From NCBI GenBank assembly GCA_048976805.1, contig JBHGUR010000073.1:1-63013 (forward strand): 63,013 nucleotides of DNA, in the 5' to 3' direction. Positions 34,119-43,632 of the stretch are shown here, piece after piece. Made by a program: the position numbers and the translations under genes. The notes under the pieces were generated by a model. That model was not told the origin of the DNA. It saw only the letters and a list, made by a program, of their open reading frames with translations, and ran no database searches. Each line of letters opens with the position of its first letter. Positions within the stretch are counted from its first letter, which is position 1. This DNA is from Ectobacillus sp048976805. Its GTDB lineage: Bacteria; Bacillota; Bacilli; Bacillales; Bacillaceae_G.

Positions 34119-35831
34119 ATGAGTATTCGCAACAAGTTCTTGCTGCTTATCGTAATTGCACTCATTTTGTCATTATCCATTTATGGATTTATGACATTTT
34201 ATTCTGTATCCAAAGGAGTGGAAAGCTCAATTGGAAAATACAGCAAACAAACAATTAACCGGATTGTCAAGGAGTTCGACGGCGATGAATACGCCCGATG
34301 GATAAAAAACCCAACCAAAAATCAGCTATATTGGGATATTCGTAGAAAACTCAATGAAAAACGGGAAGAAACGGGGAGCTTATACCTTTACACGATGAAA
34401 GTCGAGAATGGCAAAACATACATCATGATTGACGGGCAGCCAAAAGGTTCAGGTATTGCCTCTGACATCGGCGCTGCAACGAGCAGCACCTATGAAAATG
34501 CTAATGCTGTTCTTAAGGGCGAAATTATCGACACATCCATTATCCACGATAAAAAATATGGTGATTACTTAACCGTATTAGCGCCTATCGTTGACCGCAA
34601 CGGCAAGATAATCGGCATCATGGGGATGGATGTCTCTGCAAACAACGTAAAAGAAATAACTGATGATGTAATGAATGATCGATTGCCGTTGTTCCTCACA
34701 GTAAGTGGCGCAACGCTTGTTCTTTTTGCAATCGTTATTAGTTTTATGATTGCCAAGGCTCTTAAACCGCTTCAATCTATTAAAGAAGCTGCCGAACGAA
34801 TTGCCGATGGCAAGCTGCACGACATAACATTTGCTTATAACAAGAAGGATGAAATTGGCCAAACAATGATTGCGGTTCAAAATATGGTCAAAAGCCTCCG
34901 CACTCTCCTTGAAGGCGTTCAGCATACTGCTCAGACGGTTGAAACCGCCTCTCATATGCTGTTATCTAAAACGGATATGATGAAAATGCAAAACGAAAAC
35001 GTTATTATGGCGAGCGGAGAAATTGCTGCCGGCAATAACCAAACGGTACGTTCAATGGAAAACACAGCGGAACTCATTTCGTCCTTTGAAACGGAAATGC
35101 ACGGCGTGGCGCAAGCGATAGAAGACATGGGGTATATTTCAGAAACAGTTTCTAAAGCGGGACAGGAAGGCAGCCAAGCGCTGCAAAACTCTTTACAGCA
35201 AGGAGAACAAACAAAAGCTAGCTTCCGCACCTTTAAACGGACCATGGATATATTGCTGGAACACGTAACTCAAACAAATGCCATTGTTCATACAATTGAG
35301 GAAATTGCCTCCCAAACAAATCTATTGTCGCTTAACGCTTCTATTGAAGCTGCAAGAGCAGGAGAGTCCGGACGCGGATTTGCAGTCGTAGCGGATGAGG
35401 TAAAAAAACTGGCAGAACGGACATCCGAACAAACAAAGCAAATTCAAGCGCTTATTCACCGTATTCACCAAGAGGCGGATGATGCCAGTAAAAAATTGAT
35501 GCAAGCTCTAGAACAATACGGAACACAATCTGAACAAATTGCCCTAGTGGCGGAGCAAATGAAGGCTCTCGATTACATCACGCGTGAGTTGAATGCCTCT
35601 CTTGATACAGTAACAAAGCGAATGGATTCCATGCGACAAAAGCAAGCTGTCATTCAAAGCGAAATCGCCAGTGTAACAGCAGCCACAGAAGAAACTGCCG
35701 CAGCTACAGAAGAAGTAAGTGGCACAATTGAAAAAGCAATTCGCCAAACAAATGAATTCGTCAATGAAGTCAATGAGATTGAGCAAGATATTTGCAATCT
35801 AATGGAACAAACAAAAAAATTTACTCTATAA
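34119..35831 (+). CDS. Methyl-accepting chemotaxis protein
   Basis: The protein has 570 aa. TM1 is about 7-29, an extracellular Cache-like sensor about 30-185 (TSSTYENANAVLKGEIIDTS), TM2 about 188-212 and HAMP about 213-265. The signalling domain has the conserved hairpin EEIASQTNLLSLNASIEAARAG (about 393-414). Methylation helices flank it, including SVTAATEETAAATEEVSG. It should feed the CheA/CheW array; the ligand is unknown. Monocistronic, with AGGAGG ribosome site. Confidence 0.94.
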   Translation: MSIRNKFLLLIVIALILSLSIYGFMTFYSVSKGVESSIGKYSKQTINRIVKEFDGDEYARWIKNPTKNQLYWDIRRKLNEKREETGSLYLYTMKVENGKTYIMIDGQPKGSGIASDIGAATSSTYENANAVLKGEIIDTSIIHDKKYGDYLTVLAPIVDRNGKIIGIMGMDVSANNVKEITDDVMNDRLPLFLTVSGATLVLFAIVISFMIAKALKPLQSIKEAAERIADGKLHDITFAYNKKDEIGQTMIAVQNMVKSLRTLLEGVQHTAQTVETASHMLLSKTDMMKMQNENVIMASGEIAAGNNQTVRSMENTAELISSFETEMHGVAQAIEDMGYISETVSKAGQEGSQALQNSLQQGEQTKASFRTFKRTMDILLEHVTQTNAIVHTIEEIASQTNLLSLNASIEAARAGESGRGFAVVADEVKKLAERTSEQTKQIQALIHRIHQEADDASKKLMQALEQYGTQSEQIALVAEQMKALDYITRELNASLDTVTKRMDSMRQKQAVIQSEIASVTAATEETAAATEEVSGTIEKAIRQTNEFVNEVNEIEQDICNLMEQTKKFTL

Positions 35832-35939
35832 ACTAAAGAAAGGTTGTTAGTCGGCGCGTCTATAAAAGTGTACTTGCACTAATTTTTCATCCTTAATATC
35901 CTCATCTGCAGCGCCAATTTATAATTTTGGGACATATAA

Positions 35940-36010
35940 AAAAGGCGCAGGGCGCCCAAAGCTGGATACTCGTCTGAATGGAGATCCTATACTCTCTTTA
36001 ACTATGAAAA
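35940..36010 (+). repeat. Dispersed repeat R1, copy C (tail part)
   Basis: GAGATCCTATACTCTCTTTA ACTATG at about 35979-36005 matches the minus-strand tail of copy A (GAGATCTTATACT, then TTTAACTA) and, less well, copy B. The 5' hairpin portion is shorter here (GGCGCAGGGCGCC). Confidence 0.45.
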
Positions 36011-36054
36011 AAGGCTGCCTCAACAGAGATATCTGTTAAGGTCAGCCCTCTTTT
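36009..36054. terminator. Bidirectional terminator
   Basis: AAAAAAGGCTG-CCT-AACAGA pairs with TCTGTT-AGG-CAGCC, followed by TTTTATTTTT on the plus strand and TTTTTTC on the minus strand. It serves the chemoreceptor gene and the converging surface-protein gene. Confidence 0.75.
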
Positions 36055-36066
36055 ATTTTTCTAATA

Positions 36067-37665
36067 CTAGCTTCTGCGTCGCACAGCGTAAAAATATCCG
36101 CCCGCTCCCATAAGAAGCAATCCTGCCAGTAAGTAATTAAAGCTGTTTGTTGCTGTATCCGGCAAGGTATTCTCTTTTTGCGCCTTTTCTGCATCATTAG
36201 TAGCAACAACAAGGTTTGTATTGATTGGTGTTACGTCTGCTTCTACAGTTTTAGGTTCTGTTGGAGCGCTTGCCTCTGTCGGTTCTTCCTTAGGCTGCTC
36301 TGGTGTTTCCTCTTGGTTTTCGCCTGGATTTTCACCTGGGTTTTCTCCCGGATTTTCACCTGGGTTTTCTCCCGGATTTTCACCTGGATTTTCTCCCGGA
36401 TTTTCTCCTGGGTTTTCGCCTGGGTTTTCTCCCGGATTTTCACCTGGATTTTCTCCTGGGTTTTCGCCTGGGTTTTCTCCCGGATTTTCACCTGGATTTT
36501 CTCCTGGATTTTCTCCTGGGCACTCTGGATTTCTATCACACGGGTTACCTTTTTTCGGCTGGAATGCAATGGAGATATAGCTTGCCATTTTCGCTAACAT
36601 ATCGTCAGTGTTCAGAAGCTTCTCTACGGATACGTAATTTCCTACTGCTAATGTGCCCCAGTTATATTCTTTTATAAAGAGCTGCTCTTGCTGAACACCC
36701 TCCTTGCCTACCTCATATTCCCCTTCGACTTTCTCCACTTTGTCATTTACAGTAATTTCTTGAATAAAGCCAACAAATATCTTCATAGCACGTTTAAATA
36801 TATTTAACGCATTTTTTGATTCTACCTTTACTTTGTCAGCTGCTTCTGTATTAGCGCCTTCTACCTCTACTTGTTGCACTTGTGCTAATACAGCTGGGCC
36901 TGCAGTTTGAACGCCTTGCAATTGAAGGCCCGTTACTTCTGTTTGTTGATTTTCTTGTAATTTTTCAGCCATAGCTGAATTTTGGCTCGTATCAATCTTT
37001 GTCTCTTGGCTCTGTCCGAGCAGCGCTTGTTCTTCTGCACTCACGTATTGTGCTTGCTCTGCAGAAATGTTTGCATTTTGATTTTGCTTAGCTTCGGACT
37101 GCCCTGAAGCGAAATGCTGGAACTGCAATAAATGGGCTACTGCATCTTGGGCTTGTTCCAAACTGGCTTTAGAAAGAGAAGCAGCAGATTGAATTTGCCC
37201 AACTTGCAGCTTTAATTGTTGATCTTGTTCTGCTTGTTTCTTGCTTACATTAACAGCCTGCAAAGCATCGGAATAAGTGTCTGTCCACTGATTTTGCGAA
37301 AGTCCGATTGTCCCTGTTCCGGTTTGCGCCTGGTTTGTTTCGGTTTCAGCCTCTTGCAACTGATCCAGCGTTGCAGTTGCTGTCTCCTTTTGCTGCTGCT
37401 GTTCGTTTTGCGTATTGGCAGTTTGCTGCTGGGACGCCTTGTTGCTCTTTTCAACTAGCTGGTTTTGATCTTCCTTGCGTTCAACCGTTTGATTTTGAAC
37501 AAAACTTTCATCTTGTCCGCTTATATTTTCCGTTTGGCTCGGTTGAACCAGAACCGCTTCTGATCCGTTGTCATAATTAGATGTCATGGACTGGGCTGAT
37601 GCCACCCCTGCACCTGTCACGGTTAGGCTCGCTGCCATACCGAGTACAACTACCTTTTTTAGCAT
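36067..37665 (-). CDS. Sortase-anchored Q-rich surface protein with PGEN wall spacer
   Basis: The protein has 532 aa from ATG (MLKKVVVLG) after GAAGGTGAG. A signal peptide (about 1-25, ending ASA) is followed by a Q/N/T-rich helical or disordered region (about 30-270) with many QxQ pairs. It contains VTGLQLQGVQTAGPAVLAQ, closely related to a segment of the 184-aa protein downstream. A folded domain (about 285-385) with two cysteines follows, then about 17 PGEN repeats (about 390-460), a P/E/T-rich linker, the sortase signal LPDTA, a membrane helix and RRRS. It should be covalently attached to peptidoglycan, holding its N-terminal part outside. Function unknown; adhesion or scaffold is likely. 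Confidence 0.85.
   Translation of the reverse strand: MLKKVVVLGMAASLTVTGAGVASAQSMTSNYDNGSEAVLVQPSQTENISGQDESFVQNQTVERKEDQNQLVEKSNKASQQQTANTQNEQQQQKETATATLDQLQEAETETNQAQTGTGTIGLSQNQWTDTYSDALQAVNVSKKQAEQDQQLKLQVGQIQSAASLSKASLEQAQDAVAHLLQFQHFASGQSEAKQNQNANISAEQAQYVSAEEQALLGQSQETKIDTSQNSAMAEKLQENQQTEVTGLQLQGVQTAGPAVLAQVQQVEVEGANTEAADKVKVESKNALNIFKRAMKIFVGFIQEITVNDKVEKVEGEYEVGKEGVQQEQLFIKEYNWGTLAVGNYVSVEKLLNTDDMLAKMASYISIAFQPKKGNPCDRNPECPGENPGENPGENPGENPGENPGENPGENPGENPGENPGENPGENPGENPGENPGENPGENPGENPGENQEETPEQPKEEPTEASAPTEPKTVEADVTPINTNLVVATNDAEKAQKENTLPDTATNSFNYLLAGLLLMGAGGYFYAVRRRS
36316..36519 (-). repeat. 12-bp tandem repeat encoding (PGEN)n
   Basis: About 17 copies of a 12-bp unit (plus strand TTTTCxCCxGGG/A) encode Pro-Gly-Glu-Asn. 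The unit is a multiple of three, so copy-number change alters spacer length without a frameshift. Such repeats usually span the cell wall. Confidence 0.9.
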
Positions 37666-37977
37666 ATACTCACCTTCTCTAATTAAACTGGATGTTACAT
37701 CAAGCTGCCGCAACGTTCATCCAAAAGAATAATTCGTTCACAATAAAGAACATTCCTGCAAAATTATTAAATTTACGTAAAATAAACTATTAATGTTAGT
37801 AATATCATGAATCTCCCATATATGCCTATCCAAGAAGCAATGGAGAAACATATAAGATACATAGCCTTATTAGCAGCTTACGGGCGAAAACTCCCAATCC
37901 GCAAGTATTCCCCTTACAAAATACTTGCGGATCTAACAATAGTTGCAGCATTTCCACTGTTCTTTATTAGAAGCCGG
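37666..37977. other. Intergenic region with an 11-bp perfect hairpin
   Basis: CCGCAAGTATT (37899-37909) pairs with AATACTTGCGG (37920-37930). No T-run follows on either strand, so it is a weak terminator candidate or a protein-binding palindrome. No gene is seen. An ORF at 37807 on the plus strand has no ribosome site. Confidence 0.45.
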
Positions 37978-38532
37978 TTATTTCATAAAGCTCGGCTTCT
38001 CTACAGTAACTTGAAATTGCATTGATGTAACACCGGCGCTTTGATGTTGAATAGATAATCCTGATGGCATTGCTACTTGAAAATGGGTTCCTCTAGCTTG
38101 ATTCAATTGAGCCTGCACGCTGATAGCTGCTCCCCGAGTAGCAGTCGATTGTGCTGAAGAATGTTCAATGCCTGTTGTCAATAGCTGTTTTTTCGTTCTT
38201 GTGCCAGACTGCGCATCTCTCATGTTCAATCCAATAGCACCGGATTGCGCCAACGTTGCCGGTCCTGAAGTATTTGCGCTTTGCACCTGCACTCCAGTTA
38301 CGCTTCTGTTCTGTGCCTGGCCTGCGCTATTTTGAATAGCGATTTGATCTTGGAAAGAGCCTCTGTTAACATTTTGAAATTGGGTAACCTTGGCAGGCTG
38401 CGCCGCCTCTACTTTCTGTAGCTGCGTTGCAGATGAATCGCCCTGCTGTTCCTGTGTTGTAGCTGCCAAAGCCGTCCCGCTTACACTCAAAAGCGATGTT
38501 ACCAAAAGAGTAGTCGCTACTTTTTTAAACAT
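37978..38532 (-). CDS. Secreted Q-rich protein sharing a motif with the anchored protein
   Basis: The protein has 184 aa; ATG after AAGGAGC. A signal peptide (1-23, ending ALA) is followed by a low-complexity Q/S/T/A sequence with strands such as ITAIQ-like and QFQ/QIAIQ patterns. The segment VTGVQVQSANTSGPATLAQ is almost the same as one in the sortase-anchored neighbour. The C-terminus (MQFQVTVEKPSFMK) looks like a beta strand. It lacks an anchor. Its position between the anchored protein and the QxQ-repeat protein suggests a minor subunit or nucleator of one surface structure; this is inference. Confidence 0.75.
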   Translation of the reverse strand: MFKKVATTLLVTSLLSVSGTALAATTQEQQGDSSATQLQKVEAAQPAKVTQFQNVNRGSFQDQIAIQNSAGQAQNRSVTGVQVQSANTSGPATLAQSGAIGLNMRDAQSGTRTKKQLLTTGIEHSSAQSTATRGAAISVQAQLNQARGTHFQVAMPSGLSIQHQSAGVTSMQFQVTVEKPSFMK

Positions 38533-38572
38533 TTTCCCGCTCCTTTCACATATGGCGTATTTTTACATATAA

Positions 38573-38603
38573 AGCTCCATCCAGCAAAACACCAGATGGA
38601 GCT
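38573..38603 (-). terminator. Terminator of the QxQ-repeat protein gene
   Basis: AGCTCCAT pairs with ATGGAGCT around a 15-base loop; TTATAT follows on the minus strand. Confidence 0.55.
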
Positions 38604-38626
38604 GAAATAGTCTTAAGCCTTTACAA

Positions 38627-40402
38627 TTACTCTACGCTTTGGCCTTGCGTTACAGTAGAGCTAGAAGATTGGCCTTGTGTAATGCCAAATCCGAATGCAA
38701 CAGAGCTTTGTCTTGTAGAGTTTGTAGCGTTTTGATTTTGGACAGTGCCTCTGCCAGTGCCTGCTTGAACTTGAGTTGTAGCATTAGCAGCACCCTGTAC
38801 TTGTGTGTTGTCTGCTCCCACTGACACAGCGCCTTGTTCTGTTGTAGTGCTGGCAGCTTGTGCTTGTTCAACATCTCCGCTGCCGCCTTGCGCTTGCGTT
38901 GTAACGTTAGCGGAAACTTGTGCTTGGGCATTGTCAGCGCCAACCGCTAAAGCATCTTGGCTTGTCGCGTTGCTGGATGCTTGCTCTTGAACTGCGCCGT
39001 TCTCGCCTACTTGCGCTTGCTCAGTGCCGTTTACAGCAGCTTGTACTTGCTCGTTGCCGGCACCAACTGCACCTGTTCCTTGCAATGTTGCATTTCCAGA
39101 ACCTTGTGTTTGAACTGCTTCACTGCCTTCTTGGCCTTGTACTGTAGCGTTGCCGGAAACTTGTACTTGAGCGTTATTATCGCCTGCTGCACCTGCTCCT
39201 TGCAATGTATCATTGCCGGCAGCTTGTGTTTGGACTGCATTGCTACCTGCTTGACCTTGGGCTGTTTGATTTACAGCTGTTTGGTCTTGATAGTTCATAT
39301 TGCCACTTACGATAGCGCCTTGCGCTGCGGTATTCACTGCGCCTTGTACTTGGTCAGCGCCGCTTCCGCCCAGCTGGCCTTGCAACGTACCATTGTTAAC
39401 AGCTTGCCCTTGAGTGTTGCAATCTCCGTTAGCATCCGTTGCTTGCAATGTGCCGTTTCCAACACCTTGCTCTTGAACAACACCGATGCCAACTGCCGCT
39501 TGGCCTTGAAGGGTATTGTTTTTAGTTTTTTGGTCTTGCCAGTTGTATTTTCCGTGAGCACTTTGCTCCTGTACAGTTAAGCTTCCGTTATCTTGGCCTT
39601 GGCCGATTAAAGCGCCTAGCGCCAATTGGCCTTGCGCTGCATTGTTCTTGGAAGTTTGCCATTGGCCATTGCCTTTTCCATGCGCGCTTTGATCTTGTAC
39701 ACTCACATTTTCATTTCCTTGCGCTTGGCCAACTGCAACACCTAAAGCTGCTTGGCCTTGAAGGGCGTTGTTTTTAACTTTTTGGTCTTGCCAGTTGTAT
39801 TTTCCGTGGGCATCTTGTGTTTGGACAGCCGAGTTTCCTGAGCCTTGTAATTGCTCAACGAAAAGACCGAGCGCCGCCTGGCCTTGAAGTGTATTGTTTT
39901 TCGCCTTTTGGTCTTGTGCGTTAGCTTTTCCAGCTGTACCTTGCGCTTGCACCGCGCTGTTTCCAGTTACTTGAAGCTGGCTGATAAGAGCTCCTAACGC
40001 TAATTGTCCTTGAGCCGTTTTATTTTTAGAAACTTGATTTTGGTCGTTGTTTTTGCCCGTTCCGAATTGGAACAATTGTGAGCTGTATCCAGCCGCTTGG
40101 CCCTGGCCGATACCTAATCCTAAAGCTGCTTGGCCTTGCGCTGTTTTATTCTTGGAGGTTTGGTTTTGGCTTAAATTTTTTCCGTTAACAACTCTTTGAA
40201 ATACTCCTGTATTATCGCCCGCCTGTTGGCCTTGGGAAACTAGAAGCCCCGCAGCGACTTGGGAAGTCAATTGTTTAGATTTTGTATTTTGCGTTTGTTT
40301 TACGTTAGAGCTTGCTCCTAACGCTCCAGTTGCCATAGATGCAAACACACCGGCTGCTACTGCTGTACTTACAATTTTCTTCATGTTCAGTACATTTTTC
40401 AT
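38627..40402 (-). CDS. Secreted QxQ-repeat protein, candidate curlin-like amyloid
   Basis: The protein has 591 aa; the first ATG is eight bases after GGAGGT. A signal peptide (about 1-29) is followed by about seven repeats of 42 residues (about 38-330), each of the form KNxTxQGQxALGxxIxQxQ...GNxxVQxQxxHGKxNxQxQ. The rest (about 330-591) is made of shorter 18-22 residue units with N-x-T/A-x-Q-x-Q. Regular Q, N and G spacing with alternating hydrophobics resembles the curlin repeats of CsgA and predicts a beta-solenoid fibre subunit. There is one cysteine and no anchor. Composition is extremely low in charged residues. It lies with two other exported Q-rich proteins. The amyloid role is inference from the pattern. 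Confidence 0.8.
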   Translation of the reverse strand: MKNVLNMKKIVSTAVAAGVFASMATGALGASSNVKQTQNTKSKQLTSQVAAGLLVSQGQQAGDNTGVFQRVVNGKNLSQNQTSKNKTAQGQAALGLGIGQGQAAGYSSQLFQFGTGKNNDQNQVSKNKTAQGQLALGALISQLQVTGNSAVQAQGTAGKANAQDQKAKNNTLQGQAALGLFVEQLQGSGNSAVQTQDAHGKYNWQDQKVKNNALQGQAALGVAVGQAQGNENVSVQDQSAHGKGNGQWQTSKNNAAQGQLALGALIGQGQDNGSLTVQEQSAHGKYNWQDQKTKNNTLQGQAAVGIGVVQEQGVGNGTLQATDANGDCNTQGQAVNNGTLQGQLGGSGADQVQGAVNTAAQGAIVSGNMNYQDQTAVNQTAQGQAGSNAVQTQAAGNDTLQGAGAAGDNNAQVQVSGNATVQGQEGSEAVQTQGSGNATLQGTGAVGAGNEQVQAAVNGTEQAQVGENGAVQEQASSNATSQDALAVGADNAQAQVSANVTTQAQGGSGDVEQAQAASTTTEQGAVSVGADNTQVQGAANATTQVQAGTGRGTVQNQNATNSTRQSSVAFGFGITQGQSSSSTVTQGQSVE

Positions 40403-40815
40403 GACCTATACCTCCAACCCTTTATTTGGAAATCGCTTTCCCTGACATCTATTATATATTTTTTTGAATATATTGAAAGTTTCATTTTGTGTCATTTGTT
40501 CTTAATTAAGAATATTTTCTGGTGTTTTATAACCAAAATTCTCTATAAAGAACACCTTTCCTTGCATTACCTCCCAAATTCTCGAAATACCTAAATTTTC
40601 TATTTTTCCACATAAAATATTTTCGACATTTTTGCGTACCTTATCGAAAAATGTAGGATTTAGTACCGTTTTTGCGCCATACATTTCTGGCTTTCTTTAT
40701 ATTTTTCAATTTTTAGACATAAATGACAAAACCATTTCCAAATAGTGAAAAAATAGAAAAATAAATAAAGAATTAGCCGCCGCATATATAAAACAAAGCG
40801 GCTCGGGCGGTGTGC
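40403..40815. other. Intergenic region upstream of the QxQ-repeat gene
   Basis: This AT-rich stretch has no convincing gene. A 60-codon minus-strand frame (40502-40684) lacks a ribosome site. At about 40773-40800 the minus strand has GAGCCGC ... GCGGCGGCT and then T-rich sequence, a probable terminator for the GGDEF-EAL gene. Confidence 0.4.
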
Positions 40816-43293
40816 CTAAGTCGCTTCGTTTTTTTCGACGCCAAGCATAGCCTCAAACTGCGAAGAGGGAACAGGCGGGCTAAATAAATAGCCTTGCGCC
40901 TCATAGCAATTTTGCTCTTTTAAAAAGGCCAATTCCTCCTCTGTTTCCACTCCTTCAGCAACAACCGACAAGCCCAAGTTGTGCGCCATGGAGATAATCG
41001 CCTTAATGATGCCGCGGCCGCTTTTGCTGTTTGTAATGCTGCGTACAAAGGACTGGTCGATTTTCAAATGGTCCATTTGAAAGTTCTTCAAGCGGTTCAA
41101 TGAACTATAGCCTGTCCCAAAATCATCTATGGCAATTTTCACACCAATGCTTTTTAAACCCTGCAAAATATGACATGCCTTTTCAACTTCCATCGCTATG
41201 CTTTCTGTAATTTCTACCTCTAAATATTCCGGCGCAAGCCCAGTCTCTTCCAATATACCGACAATTTTCGCAACGAAATCAGGCTGGTAAAACTGCCGCA
41301 TCGATAAATTGACACAAATGATGATTGGCGGAAAGCCGGCTTGCTGCCATCTTTTATTTTGCAGACAAGCTTCGCGCAGCACCCACTCGCCAATTGGTAT
41401 AATCAGGCCCGTTTCCTCCGCAATCGGAATGAATTTTTGCGGCGAAACTACTCCCATGACAGGGTGCTTCCAGCGAAGCAACGCTTCCGCCCCAATAATT
41501 ACGTTATTCTTGGTATCTATCTTCGGCTGATAATATAAAACAAATTCCTGTCTTTCCAACGCTTTATGAAGCGCTGTTTGAATGCTGAATTTTTCATGCG
41601 ATTTCTCATCCAACTCCGGGCTGTATATGTGGTAGTTGTTTTTTCCCTGTTCCTTCACATAATGCATGGCAATATCCGCTTTCTTCAGCAATGTATCCGC
41701 TTGCCTGCCATGAAACGGGTAAAAGGAAATGCCGATGCTTGGCGTAACAAAAATCTCCCGGCCCTCAATATAGAATGATGCTTTAAACATGCGGATGATT
41801 CTGCTTGCTATTTCCTTCGTCTCATGTTCTGTTACCTGCTGCAACAAAATAATAAACTCGTCGCCGCCCTGGCGGGAAATCGTGTCCGAACTGCACAAGC
41901 ATCCTTTTAAACGCTTTGCGGCTTCCTTCAACAATAGATCGCCAATGCTGTGCCCGAGCGTATCGTTTACTAATTTAAAACGGTCTAAGTCTAAATACAT
42001 AATTGCAACTAGGCTATTTTCATTTTTCGCTTTTGCTAGCGCTTCATGCAACCTTTTCCGGAGTAATCTGCGGTTTGGCAGCTTTGTCAGCGGATCGTGA
42101 AAAGCCATAAATTGAATTTTTTCTTCCGCTTTCCTTTGTTTTGTAATATCCCGGATAATCCCGTATGCGCCCACCACCTGCTCGTCTACCCAAATCGGAA
42201 TGGAACTTACTTCCAAGTAAATATATCCATCGTTTTTATGCCGCGCCGTTACATGATAATTTTGCGGTTTCCCGCGCAGCGCCTTCTGAAAATAGGCCGC
42301 AGCAGCTTCCCTCTCTTCCTCTATCACAAGGGAAAGAAAGTTCATGCCGGATAACTCTGCAATAGAATAGCCGGATAGCTTCTCGCTTGCCGGATTCAAG
42401 CTCGTAAAATTTCCTTCTAAATCAGTTGAAACGATTGCATTCAAATTGTATTGAAACAAAGACCTGTACCGTTGTTCGCTCTCGCGCAGGCGCCGTTCTA
42501 TCCTCTTTCGTTCGGTAATATCCTTGGCAATTCCAATCAGCCCCGTTACATTATTGTCCGTGCTGGTCGGCACTGTCGTCACCTGCAGCTCGATGCGCGT
42601 TCCGTATTTATTAATAATCGTTAGCTCCAAATTTTGCGGCTCCCCCTCCAGCGCCTTGCCAAAATGATATAACGTCCGTTCTATATCCTCTGGCACGATT
42701 AACGGCATAAATAGCATTTGCAAAATTTCTTCTTCTGTATATCCTATTATTTTGACGCCGGCTGGATTTATGCTTGTAAACCGTCCTTGTTCATCGAGCG
42801 AAAACACAGTATCAAGGTTATACTGAAATAGCGAGTCATACCATAGCTGCGCTTTTTCCATTTGCTTTTTAGCCGTGATGACCGGATTTAAATCCCGGAC
42901 GATAAATAACACTTCATTTCTGCGTCCCTGCTTTACCAAACGCAGAGTCACTTCGGCCGCGAGCCTCGTTCCCCCTTTGGAAATATATGTACAATAACAA
43001 AAATTCACCTTCTCTACAGCAGTATTTCGAATAGCTTCACGCAGATTTTTTCGATCGTCGGGATGCACAATATGAAGCGGCGGCATGTGCAAAATCTGTT
43101 CTTCCCTATACCCCAGCTTTTCGCATATAACTTTATTTACCTTTTTATACGCTTCCAGTTCCATATCGGGACTTACCGTTGCCAGCAGCACTCCGTCATT
43201 GACATGCTGAACAGCATACACATCGCGCTTTTCCCATTTTTTATAAAAAAAATAAAGTATGATGACGGCACTTGCCGCATATCCAATCCACAT
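40816..43293 (-). CDS. PAS-GGDEF-EAL cyclic-di-GMP enzyme
   Basis: The protein has 825 aa. One N-terminal transmembrane helix (about 4-17) is followed by three PAS domains (about 25-140, 145-265 and 270-390), with HPDDR, SINPAGVKIIGYT and SLNPASEKLSGYS. The GGDEF domain (about 395-560) keeps RQGGDEF, and DLDRFKLVND binds nucleotide. The EAL domain (about 575-820) keeps GAEALLRW and DDFGTGYSSL. Both catalytic signatures are intact, so it could make or degrade c-di-GMP depending on PAS input. It is next to the surface-protein cluster, a plausible output of c-di-GMP control. Confidence 0.93.
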   Translation of the reverse strand: MWIGYAASAVIILYFFYKKWEKRDVYAVQHVNDGVLLATVSPDMELEAYKKVNKVICEKLGYREEQILHMPPLHIVHPDDRKNLREAIRNTAVEKVNFCYCTYISKGGTRLAAEVTLRLVKQGRRNEVLFIVRDLNPVITAKKQMEKAQLWYDSLFQYNLDTVFSLDEQGRFTSINPAGVKIIGYTEEEILQMLFMPLIVPEDIERTLYHFGKALEGEPQNLELTIINKYGTRIELQVTTVPTSTDNNVTGLIGIAKDITERKRIERRLRESEQRYRSLFQYNLNAIVSTDLEGNFTSLNPASEKLSGYSIAELSGMNFLSLVIEEEREAAAAYFQKALRGKPQNYHVTARHKNDGYIYLEVSSIPIWVDEQVVGAYGIIRDITKQRKAEEKIQFMAFHDPLTKLPNRRLLRKRLHEALAKAKNENSLVAIMYLDLDRFKLVNDTLGHSIGDLLLKEAAKRLKGCLCSSDTISRQGGDEFIILLQQVTEHETKEIASRIIRMFKASFYIEGREIFVTPSIGISFYPFHGRQADTLLKKADIAMHYVKEQGKNNYHIYSPELDEKSHEKFSIQTALHKALERQEFVLYYQPKIDTKNNVIIGAEALLRWKHPVMGVVSPQKFIPIAEETGLIIPIGEWVLREACLQNKRWQQAGFPPIIICVNLSMRQFYQPDFVAKIVGILEETGLAPEYLEVEITESIAMEVEKACHILQGLKSIGVKIAIDDFGTGYSSLNRLKNFQMDHLKIDQSFVRSITNSKSGRGIIKAIISMAHNLGLSVVAEGVETEEELAFLKEQNCYEAQGYLFSPPVPSSQFEAMLGVEKNEAT

Positions 43294-43427
43294 TATCCCA
43301 GCCCCCCTTTCTATTCGCTTTAAAGCCGATTTTCTTTTTCACGTCTATGGCATTTTCCCGGGCTTTTCAATTATATTTCGTTAACGTGGTTCATTTTATT
43401 TGTATATTTTATCTTGCATTTTATTTA

Positions 43428-43619
43428 GAAATTAAATATGAACGAGAGCTTTCACAGAAAGAAGAACAAAAATTTCTAGAGGAGCTGCGCAAATCCGGAA
43501 TGCACATTGAAGAACATCCAGATATACCGTCCTTTCAAAAAGCTGTACAGCCTGTGTATAAAGAATTTGCGCCGCAAGTTGGGGCAGATTTAATTGAAGA
43601 GATTAAACAGTCCAAGTAA
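43428..43619 (+). pseudogene. dctP: C-terminal remnant of a TRAP solute-binding protein
   Basis: About 63 residues (KYERELSQKEEQKFLEELRK through FAPQVGADLIEEIKQ) match the C-terminal helix region of DctP-type receptors. Upstream, the frame runs into hydrophobic nonsense and the divergent GGDEF-EAL gene begins at 43293. The first ~250 residues, including the signal peptide and ligand domain, are missing. It is the expected first gene of the dctPQM operon. Confidence 0.75.
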
Positions 43620-43632
43620 AGGGAGGAAGAGC

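Noticed and set aside
36316..36519. Regular short repeats that could suggest a CRISPR array
   Set aside because: The unit is 12 bp with no unique spacers and encodes PGEN in frame.
36221..36677. Long open frames on the plus strand and a K/E/Q-rich frame on the minus strand over the PGEN region (SPGFSPGF-type proteins)
   Set aside because: They are shadows of the 12-bp repeat, which is open in several frames. They have no ribosome site or signal sequence; the LPXTG-like protein explains the region.
40502..40684. 60-aa minus-strand ORF upstream of the QxQ-repeat gene
   Set aside because: There is no ribosome binding site, and the AT-rich composition gives no coding signal.
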